The translations under genes and the position numbers were made by a program. This document shows, one piece after another, positions 6,901 through 11,058 of a stretch of DNA of 11,058 nt. This stretch comes from Thalassiosira profunda (Eukaryota; Bacillariophyta; Thalassiosirophyceae; Thalassiosirales; Thalassiosiraceae): the NCBI GenBank assembly GCA_036939355.1, contig JALLAP010000675.1, positions 1 through 11,058 on the forward strand. Reading direction: 5' to 3'. Position 1 is the first letter of the stretch; every line of letters begins with the position of its first letter. The notes beneath the pieces are model-generated. The model ran no database searches. It saw only the letters and a list, made by a program, of their open reading frames with translations, and was not told where the DNA came from.

Positions 6901-9133
6901 CGGCATGAACAAGTGTTCTGTTGTCATCCAGCGGCATTGGAGAAAGCACCGCAGAAGTATGTTATCCCATCAAAGTGTCTCCCGCGCCAATTATGAGAGA
7001 TCGCTTCGAGGCATTCTCGCTCTGCAGTCTATTTGGCGTAGTAGGAGTGCCGACAACTTGGCTCAGGAGCAACAGAGGAAAGCGAGCATCTTACAGGCGA
7101 GTTGGCGTGGGTTGTCTGTTCGGCAGCAACTGCGGCGTTTCTCCACAAAAGCGAAGGTCATTCAGCATGCTTGGTTGGGATACAACGCCCGAGTGATGCC
7201 CCAACGACGCCTTGTGAAGCAAAATGCCCAAGCTCAGTTTTACGAGAGCGTCCTGGCAATTCAGGCGAGATACAAGTCGCGTTACGCTCGGCGTGCCGCC
7301 GCTGCCGAGAAGATCCAGATCTTCTATTTCTTCCATCTTATTGACCACAAGCTGAGAAGAAAGGTCCAGCTGTCATCTCAAAGAAAGCGCCAGGTTCTCT
7401 CCGATCAGCTTCGTCTGGCACAGGCTGCGACGACAATCCAAGCAACGGCCAGGTCAACAATATGCCGAAGGGAAGTTTTGGAGAGACGAAAGCAAGCGCA
7501 CGAGATGGCCCAAGCTGTCAAGATGGAGGCAGCGACAACCATTCAAGCCGCAGTCCGAGCATGGATGTGCCAGAGGAAGCTAGGCAATCTCACACACCAT
7601 GCCTCGATGATCCAACGATGCTATCGAAGACCCCGCTCTCAGGTGGATACACATGCAATGAAGATCTCTTATGCCACCGACCTCCGGCAAAAGCGTGAAC
7701 ATTCGGCAGCAGTCTCTCTCCAGGCAGCTGTTCGGTCGTGGACGTGCCAAAGAAAGGCATTAGAGAGGGAGGATGAAGTCCGCAGGATGCAGCTCTTGAG
7801 GTGGACAGAAGCAGCGATCACGGTTCAGGCAATGATTCGGACGCGGATGTGTCAACAGAAGTTGCTGCAACTGAAGCTTCAAGCCAATGAAACTCACAGC
7901 CAGCAGGTGCTAGCAGCGACGAAGATCCAGGCCATCGCTCGAGCCCATGCTTGGAAGAAAGAGCTTTCCCACGCCCAATTCATGGCCGCTACGGTTCAGA
8001 GATGCTACCGCAACTCCAGCTCCAAAGCAAATGCGATGGATGCGAGGCAATCTTATTCTGCCAATCTGAGAAAGATCCAAGAGAATGCAGCCGCCGCCAC
8101 TCTCCAAAGAGTTGTGCGTTCCTTCAATGCCAGACGAAGCTTACTGGAGAAGGCTCAAGCTGCGAGCGAGGCTCGTCGATCGAAAGCAAACGACGCCGCT
8201 GCGGTGATACAGGCTGCGGCTCGAATGTGGACGTGCCAGATGGAGTATGCTCGAGTAATGGAGCAAGCCAACGAGGAAGAGATGATGAGAAATGCAGCAA
8301 CGTCGATTCAAGCAATGGCCCGCTCGTGGGCATCCAAACGAGAGCTGACAAGCAGGAGGGAACATGCTCGCCAAGCCCAGGATCTCAAGGAAAGCACTGC
8401 TGCTGTAACGATTCAGGCCATCGCTCGATCCCGGAGTTGTAGGCTGGAGCGAGCTCGTTTGGGACGGGCTCGGGAAAGCGAACAGGAGAGAGCGGCGGTT
8501 AGAGCGGCGGTTCTTCTGGTTCAAGCTACGCTTCGAGGATGTATGTTAAGGAAGCGATGGAGGGCGGCCAACGAATCGGCGGCTGTCATTCAGCGTGCTT
8601 GGAGACGCTGTGTTGCCTCGCTCAGAATGAAACTCCTGCATGTGACTGAGTTTCTCTCAAGCCCTCAATCAGCGCCTGGCATTACTGCTCCTTTGAGTAA
8701 GGCAAGGGCTCTCCTTCCGAGGGATTCCGGCAGCATGGATCGCATCCGCGAAATCACACCTCAACTGCCTCGGCAGCACGAGTGTGGCATCTTCGTGCAA
8801 GAGGTGTTGAACGCGGTTGCTGTCGAGATGCAACGTGCGGCGAGGGGGTATTTGGATAGGAAGAGCCTCCGTCTCTACCGCGCCGCTCGTCGCATTCAGC
8901 GTGCGTGGAGAGCAAGGAGGGCACAGGGAAAAGAGACGACCGAGGCAGAGGACTCGATTCGGCTCCCACTGAGATTCTCGACTGACGAAGAGAACGACAT
9001 GTTGATCCTCACGCACATTTACCGACGCGCCAAAGCCAGTTTGTACTCCGGCGAATTGTCGGCCTGCGTGTCCCGGTATGCCAACCAATTTCACGTCGCC
9101 GAGGGAGATGACAGAATCGAATCGAGGTGGTGA
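908..9133 (+). CDS. Giant IQ-repeat protein (2741 aa), ASPM-like array without a visible CH domain
   Basis: A very large scaffold-type protein, probably calmodulin- or myosin-light-chain-binding and perhaps acting on spindle or cytoskeleton; the role is inferred. Residues 1-760 are disordered and Ser/Pro/Arg-rich, with about thirty S/T-P sites, seven of them full CDK consensus such as SPRR and TPSK. They include an RVRF motif at 389-392 and three LF-x-x-W-x-PPSPS units from 437. A basic stretch follows (about 650-700, containing KTPR and KKARQKQKQ). Residues about 765-920 are strongly acidic. From about 925 to 2670 run some 56 IQ-like cores, mostly of the form IQAxVRSWxCQRxL, with six IQRCYR variants. 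A short mixed-charge tail ends the protein. The 8.2-kb frame is uninterrupted. It starts in a near-perfect Kozak context directly after an in-frame stop and ends at TGA 9131-9133. The repeats recall ASPM/abnormal spindle, but I find no ASH domain, calponin-homology domain or armadillo-like C-terminus. No myosin motor is present either. IQ-array identity is secure; orthology is not. Confidence 0.9.
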   Translation: MSSDGEASRGRNDGDSSSSESLLVSPPRPPAAVANSDSRGAMPAPPLQLQPPHVHRGDGVNDQIESRLHDPLNATFDSGYGWRHVRELLESDASGRGGESESSGDDDSGNGLVQRQSQLGNRPVSVHRSIHSRGHKRKDSDSSSSDGERPHKYLELDLLGAPSIIAVAATAPSPRRAPAPSPRHAARFQGKPKSPRRYRGNGSQFRSPPTPSPMPQRPAGRSPMLSAPAPSSVPKARRFGKKRTPSKANGGRTARRDQRGQPDASAPGSLFGDSPQPRRQPQPTPEATRPGWDGRGHQNDEASDESSDDNRNQFMDVFAIDREYQYTREAAPQPRPSPRADAETRQLAQAAAVLMRHRPRPREPLAPTPQPLRETQFAHRTPSKSPGQRVRFGADTPISPDLLSEFQHVEDTLDAEVRDFSAMYQSTPSPSPSGSALFSYWVPPSPSCGAVASRGSNGVGDGRPGPSPADLQHAEEYAASGEQGLTGEENDLFSYWLPPSPSRRKSAGGRGKGEKGPRSAEARPSPASVHLSSVGEEGLDGNASDPIEEAGLKKDLFGHWLPPSPSRRMVASHKGRERDDLRPSPIATDWRHDGENDAENSVNEVAELYRVEHPVFQRYDVANVSARPAPTPAVKPQKPKTPRTLPKSFSLKKARQKQKQSLGRGSRRNQTLLVSRDDPFETAKRVLREDAMAHLRKKQLQSSKPFHSPSNDDTESVKRLLARATSLSPHLPRPSYAESAHHVDKSSDNAEDAPRNQCDTWSDAQPDGSREREEAISEDETLLVSEEESSVGWKSGGSSAKEGKSDGEGNALIADESEESLDEMLAADMLDGLVEAADALEKTSMELGAEVGDDLRYTQLDEVVDDDSTHGVPEEVGEAVWKVHDALSISSVQDSIDSLELATLLDYYHVLQGQNVDEQIARYSMIRDGYILLQARVRGVLARKRMVANAEVSSQVMKYARSRNGFILLQSRVRGAQVRSGANVEPASSQTLGRYARSRAGFIFLQARVRGVLARKRLRGESQTSSQIELYAQARTGFTRLQAKARGAQCRYRLYVLPGLTSFQARVRGMVVRSHCRQMEAMNSASIMIQSLVRGMLARSQLHTLSSKALIIQCAWATYTKNDTDRLPSPSSISQLQPGDTSSRAMMTIQSHLYAHYERQRYILLRRGVLSVQARARGMRARVLARQKEQARAIKQLRAVAATRIQAGFRAWECRRDMQTIVALAVKIQRFYRSHKASFEASSYTPSGLLAIQSIGRMYLAKKQCLRMRQLVEEKLIEETNAVLKVQAAVRSWQSQKELSRRKAQARAIQARKEASSAISIQAVARSWKCQRDLTRLMEHARELRRRQEILQRLQHARAGRAVIRLQTMLRARRGRRESLRDESAVKIQSVLRAFQCRRGLIAAHSHAATIQRCYRLFRSREGQTVATERTVYTRGLHRLREEASATIIQAAVRSWKCQDDLPQRKAEQAAAAAILANNGATLIQAVVRSWICRQGLANLAMHAVRVQRCYRRYRLLVDTNEAKLSYAVELRKQVEQTSAVVLQTAVRSWSCRKKALAMKEGERQSRLLQRIAAAIKFQAIVRSWRCRRLLKRQVLAATKIQAIARSWACRKKLSDAQSSAARIQRCYRNFSSRMIALNRRQSYAAGLLRRRENAAATTLQSVVRSWRSKMVLRRKEQEANEARQHLRANSAATLVQAVVRSRRCQLDFSRRKKRTRLLEQARKENAATTLQATVRGWICKQKLLSSSRNAIKIQRCYRTFLSASALREQRQSYAVEIRKQHERVAATTIQAAVRSLLCQRELSEACIAQARIIAATSIQAIVRSRQCQHELKTRREEARLARATLTTAAATKIQACVRTWPWKRELAQRKEAHAATVIQSMARSLACKQELARRREQADQAQLRIATAAAVTLQAMARTWICQREMQRMQQARLIECERESTAATSIQAAVRSWRCQRVILVQLQEAREVERRRKTLEGSLLIQSVARMYITRKLYLGMNKCSVVIQRHWRKHRRSMLSHQSVSRANYERSLRGILALQSIWRSRSADNLAQEQQRKASILQASWRGLSVRQQLRRFSTKAKVIQHAWLGYNARVMPQRRLVKQNAQAQFYESVLAIQARYKSRYARRAAAAEKIQIFYFFHLIDHKLRRKVQLSSQRKRQVLSDQLRLAQAATTIQATARSTICRREVLERRKQAHEMAQAVKMEAATTIQAAVRAWMCQRKLGNLTHHASMIQRCYRRPRSQVDTHAMKISYATDLRQKREHSAAVSLQAAVRSWTCQRKALEREDEVRRMQLLRWTEAAITVQAMIRTRMCQQKLLQLKLQANETHSQQVLAATKIQAIARAHAWKKELSHAQFMAATVQRCYRNSSSKANAMDARQSYSANLRKIQENAAAATLQRVVRSFNARRSLLEKAQAASEARRSKANDAAAVIQAAARMWTCQMEYARVMEQANEEEMMRNAATSIQAMARSWASKRELTSRREHARQAQDLKESTAAVTIQAIARSRSCRLERARLGRARESEQERAAVRAAVLLVQATLRGCMLRKRWRAANESAAVIQRAWRRCVASLRMKLLHVTEFLSSPQSAPGITAPLSKARALLPRDSGSMDRIREITPQLPRQHECGIFVQEVLNAVAVEMQRAARGYLDRKSLRLYRAARRIQRAWRARRAQGKETTEAEDSIRLPLRFSTDEENDMLILTHIYRRAKASLYSGELSACVSRYANQFHVAEGDDRIESRW
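2216..2672 (+). repeat. Three degenerate tandem units, LF-x-x-W-x-PPSPS ... RPSP
   Basis: Within the disordered N-terminus, LFSYWVPPSPS (residue 437), LFSYWLPPSPS (492) and LFGHWLPPSPS (556) recur at spacings of 55 and 64 residues. Each is followed 15-25 residues later by a GPSP or RPSP motif. Between units 1-2 and 2-3 there is a short Glu/Gly-rich stretch containing GLTGEEND or EEGL. The aromatic-proline-serine core is tightly kept while the linkers diverge, as expected for a repeated short linear motif that binds a partner or is phosphorylated. I do not recognise it as a named motif. Confidence 0.8.
3674..4084 (+). repeat. 36-residue (108-bp) tandem repeat opening the IQ array
   Basis: Four head-to-tail units begin with Tyr codons at 3674, 3782, 3890 and 3998, exactly 108 bases apart. 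The fourth is truncated after about 29 residues. Each has the form Y-A-R-S-R-x-G-F-I-x-LQ-A-R-V-R-G followed by a linker with SSQ. Units 1 and 3 share GVLARKR; units 2 and 4 share GAQ-x-R. That alternation suggests duplication of a 72-residue dimer. These are the most canonical IQ motifs of the protein (RG at the central position). Confidence 0.85.
5234..6160 (+). repeat. Large intragenic duplication, copy A
   Basis: This block of about 309 codons aligns with copy B at 7421-8368. Both share the same order: two IQAxVRSW motifs, an NL-x-x-HA linker, IQRCYRR followed by VDT, an SYA-x-x-LR segment, AV-x-LQ-x-AVRSW, LAATKIQAIAR, QRCYRN-x-SS, RQSY, and ENAAA-x-TLQ. The offset is 728-729 codons at the start and 739 after an insertion in copy B. 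Protein similarity is obvious but the DNA has diverged widely, so the duplication is old. Confidence 0.78.
7421..8368 (+). repeat. Large intragenic duplication, copy B
   Basis: This is the partner of copy A at 5234-6160. Its main difference is about 10 extra residues before LAATKIQAIAR (around NETHSQQ). Its two IQRCYR motifs, at residues 2235 and 2363, are 128 apart, against 117 in copy A. After the block, copy A runs into a further IQRCYR unit, while copy B runs into the degenerate end of the array. That suggests the duplicated segment was inserted in register, or that flanking units were later lost. Confidence 0.75.
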
Positions 9134-9208
9134 ACGTGACAGGAAAGAGCGCCTGTCTTTACTAATCTACACCTGTTTTCTGGGCCAGAGGTATTCCCTG
9201 AATCGTTA
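9134..9208. other. 75-base gap between convergent genes
   Basis: The IQ-array gene stops at 9133 and the minus-strand glycosyltransferase gene stops at 9209-9211, so the two are tail to tail. No AATAAA is seen on either strand, and the gap is short enough that the two 3' untranslated regions probably overlap in antisense. Confidence 0.7.
9138..9157. terminator. Small perfect hairpin in the convergent gap (possible 3'-end signal)
   Basis: GACAGG at 9138-9143 pairs perfectly with CCTGTC at 9152-9157 across an 8-base loop and is followed by TTT. It lies just after the IQ-array stop and between two gene ends. It resembles a weak terminator, but in a eukaryotic genome such a short stem may have no role. 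Confidence 0.2.
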
Positions 9209-11058
9209 TCAGCTTGTCACTGCCATCGGTGGCGACGAATCGAGCATGAAATCCTCAAACTTGGCCACAGCTCCACGCATGTAATCGTCGTACCACGTCC
9301 GTAGCTGCGCCTGCCTCTCATCCAACGCCGCCGGGTCCGCCATCATCCCCTCCAGCGTCGGGTAAAGGTCGTTCCAAGACTCCAAAACCACGATCGGTGC
9401 CTCGTACCAATGAAAGAGCGAATCCTGACAGGGGTGCCGCTGGTTCATTAGGTTCTTCCTCCCCCGCTCGTTGGGGTGGTGCGCCCCGTGGAGGTCGTCG
9501 TAGCTCATCACAGGGATCGACCCCGCCTCCACGGCCTCAAACAGCCGGAAACACTCTGGATTGTGCCCTGCGGGAGAGAGGGTGAAGATGCTGTCGAGCA
9601 CCACCGCCACGTATTCATCCGTACTTAGCTGCGCGTTTCTCGCGTCGTTCGCCTGCCCGGACCACTGCTTGGCCATCGCGGTATAAATCGGCAATGTCGC
9701 CGTGCGCCCCCTCGTCTCAATGTCCTCCGCGAGTCGCTGCCGCTCGAGGTTAGTGCTCTGGGAGAAGATGGCGTTGAAGGCGTGCCGCCGCTTCGACGCG
9801 GGAGGGACGACGAAGTTGGGATGCTGCCGCAGCTTCTGGAAGGACTGCCAGGAGTCGTAGCGCGGGCCTAATGGCAGGTAGCCCAACTCGGGTCGATCGC
9901 TCGTGTAATATTCCCGCGAGTCAAATCCATCGTTGATACTGTGGCACATCTCATCGTTCGCGGCCATTGTTTTGCAATGGGGGTAATTGCACTTGATTTG
10001 CTCCAGATCGCAGTACATTATGGGGGCGTGGCGACTCACCACCAAACAAGGACTGTGGTCTAGCGGCGCCGTTATTCCATTGTCGCCGGCCTTGCAATCG
10101 AGAGGACACTCTGCATGTTCTCTAATCAGGAACTGGACGCGCCCTGATCCATATCGGCGGAGGACGTCCGTCTTAAACACGCTGAGCGCTTGGTTGAATT
10201 TGTCCTCACGCCTTTGCCTCGCGAGATAGATAGTTACCGTATTCGTCACGCGTTGTGTAACAGTCTTGGGGTCGACCATCAAAGGCGAGAAGCGCAGTTG
10301 CCGCCTGCCCGAGGGTGTCTCCTCGTCAAGGGCTCGCTGCATTTGAACACTCTCTGCAACGCTCTTGGCACTTTCAGCAATCTCCGTGACGTCATTCTCC
10401 TCGGCACTCTCTTCTCCTGCGTCCGCATCTAGCATGAAGTCTTCAAACTTGCTTATTCGTTCTCGCCAATATGCATCGTACCACTCTGCAAGCTCTTGCT
10501 GCTTCGCATCAAGCGCTGCCGGATCCTCCATGAGTCTTTCCACCGTGCCGTGCAACTCCCGCCACGATTCTAGCACGACGATCGGCGCATCGTGCCAGTG
10601 CACCAGTCCCTGATTGCATGGCCACCTCTGGTGCAAGTTGTTTCTAACCAAAATTGGAATGGACCCGGCCTCGACGGCCTCGAATAATCGGAAGCACTCC
10701 GAATTGTGCCCAGCCGGCGACAGAGTGAAGACGCTGTCCAAAAGCACCTCCGCGTAGCTATCAGTGTCGAGCAGAGCGTTTCGCAGATCGTTGGGATCCT
10801 GCGCCCACCCCTTGGCCATGCTGGCAAAAGTGGAAAGGGCACTGCGCGTCGTCTTGAGCTGCCGCGCAAGCAGCCTCCGCCCCTTGTCGGTACTCTGGGA
10901 AAAGATGGCGTTGAAGGCATACTTCCGCTCGGACGACTTCTTGGGGACAAAGTCCGGCCTTCCCCATAACTTCTTGAGGGAGGCCCACGCGTCCATCCGC
11001 GGTCCTAACGGGAGGTACGCCCTGTTTGGGAAATTGGCGCTGTAATACTCCCGGACGT
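9209..11058 (-). CDS. Exostosin-like (GT47-type) glycosyltransferase with two catalytic-type domains; 5' end outside window
   Basis: Probably a Golgi/ER sugar transferase. Two homologous halves resemble the nucleotide-sugar-binding C-terminal domain of exostosin-family enzymes. Numbering from the internal Met at 10996, copy 1 has FNAIFSQST at 28-36 and LSPAGHNSECFRLFEAVEAG at 92-111, with the expected acidic residues Glu106 and Glu109. It also has HWHDAPIVVLESW at 133-145 and KFEDFMLD at 183-190. Copy 2 (about 360-586) repeats all of these, with about 14 extra residues (an NERGRKN segment) before its HWYEAPIVVLESW. Between them lie an acidic linker (about 190-217) and a Cys-containing segment (about 290-360) that may be a reduced N-terminal lobe. 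The frame stays open through the right edge as REYY...YLPLGPR, matching the start of copy 2, so Met at 10996 is not the true start. A signal anchor would lie outside the window. Family level is fairly sure; substrate is unknown. RXYLT1-like enzymes are an alternative within the same superfamily. Confidence 0.75.
   Translation of the reverse strand, partial: VREYYSANFPNRAYLPLGPRMDAWASLKKLWGRPDFVPKKSSERKYAFNAIFSQSTDKGRRLLARQLKTTRSALSTFASMAKGWAQDPNDLRNALLDTDSYAEVLLDSVFTLSPAGHNSECFRLFEAVEAGSIPILVRNNLHQRWPCNQGLVHWHDAPIVVLESWRELHGTVERLMEDPAALDAKQQELAEWYDAYWRERISKFEDFMLDADAGEESAEENDVTEIAESAKSVAESVQMQRALDEETPSGRRQLRFSPLMVDPKTVTQRVTNTVTIYLARQRREDKFNQALSVFKTDVLRRYGSGRVQFLIREHAECPLDCKAGDNGITAPLDHSPCLVVSRHAPIMYCDLEQIKCNYPHCKTMAANDEMCHSINDGFDSREYYTSDRPELGYLPLGPRYDSWQSFQKLRQHPNFVVPPASKRRHAFNAIFSQSTNLERQRLAEDIETRGRTATLPIYTAMAKQWSGQANDARNAQLSTDEYVAVVLDSIFTLSPAGHNPECFRLFEAVEAGSIPVMSYDDLHGAHHPNERGRKNLMNQRHPCQDSLFHWYEAPIVVLESWNDLYPTLEGMMADPAALDERQAQLRTWYDDYMRGAVAKFEDFMLDSSPPMAVTS
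9239..9916 (-). repeat. Glycosyltransferase domain copy 2 (C-terminal)
   Basis: It runs from REYYTSDRPELGYLPLGPR to FEDFMLD and is followed by only nine residues before the stop. It carries the same acidic pair in FRLFEAVEAG, so both copies may keep the sugar-nucleotide-binding residues. It is longer than copy 1 because of an insertion rich in His/Asn/Arg/Lys between the SIPV strand and the HW-x-x-APIVVLESW segment. Confidence 0.8.
10427..11053 (-). repeat. Glycosyltransferase domain copy 1 (N-terminal of the pair, continues off window)
   Basis: It runs from REYY at the window edge through YLPLGPR and FNAIFSQST to FEDFMLD. Roughly half the aligned residues match copy 2 by eye, with near identity over LSPAGHNxECFRLFEAVEAG. 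The DNA is also similar in places, for example AAGATGGCGTTGAAGGC in both (plus-strand reading). This supports an internal tandem duplication rather than fusion of unrelated domains. Confidence 0.8.

Larger units (their letters stand above)
3701..8920 (+). repeat. Array of about 56 IQ-like motifs
   Basis: By eye I count about 56 cores of the pattern [hydrophobic]-Q-x3-R-x-x-x-x-[R/K], typically 20-45 residues apart, from LLQARVRG near residue 932 to RIQRAWR near 2662. Most read IQAxVRSWxCQRxL, with alanine pairs before the IQ and Arg/Lys/Glu-rich helical linkers, consistent with a long alpha-helical rod. A second class, IQRCYR, occurs at residues 1411, 1507, 1624, 1754, 2235 and 2363. Four of these (1624, 1754, 2363 and, more loosely, 1507) are followed about 20 residues later by a QSYA-like segment. 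Motifs between about residues 2000 and 2160 are the most degenerate. The count is manual and includes weak matches. Confidence 0.88.

Noticed and set aside
908..9133. Myosin heavy chain
   Set aside because: IQ motifs are abundant but no P-loop, switch or other motor-domain motif is visible anywhere in the frame.
9939..10039. Possible minus-strand intron in the glycosyltransferase gene (GTGAGT donor at 10039-10034, CCACAG acceptor at 9944-9939)
   Set aside because: The removed piece would be 101 bases, not a multiple of three, so splicing would break a frame that is otherwise open and homologous on both sides.

Overview
The window looks like nuclear DNA from a GC-rich, intron-poor protist. 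A photosynthetic stramenopile or similar microalga is my best guess, held with low to moderate confidence. The case rests on gene content: a class 3 lipase, a very large calmodulin-binding-type IQ-repeat protein of the kind seen in spindle or cytoskeletal scaffolds, and an exostosin-like (GT47-type) glycosyltransferase with tandem catalytic halves. A vertebrate-style Kozak start also fits, and I see no Shine-Dalgarno sites or operons. No RNA genes, mobile elements or CRISPR arrays are visible.

Layout. (1) Bases 1-560, plus strand: the C-terminal part of a class 3 (alpha/beta-hydrolase) lipase, cut by the left edge. (2) 561-907: an intergenic stretch holding the lipase 3' end and the leader/promoter of the next gene. 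It contains two upstream ATGs; one opens a 7-codon uORF whose stop overlaps the main start as ATGA. (3) 908-9133, plus strand: a single uninterrupted 2741-codon gene. Its product has a long disordered Ser/Pro-rich N-terminus, an acidic block, an array of about 56 IQ-like motifs and a short C-terminal tail. The array has nested repeats: a 36-residue tandem repeat at its start and a block of about 310 residues present twice. (4) 9134-9208: a 75-base gap between convergent genes, with a small perfect hairpin. (5) 9209-11058, minus strand: an exostosin-like glycosyltransferase gene that runs off the right edge. Its open frame contains two homologous catalytic-type domains.

The three genes show no obvious shared pathway. 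The first two read the same way and the third converges on the second, as expected for a compact eukaryotic chromosome. The notable object is the IQ-array protein. It resembles ASPM/abnormal-spindle proteins in its repeat region, but I cannot see the calponin-homology or other domains that define that family. I see no clear sign of a new multi-gene system.
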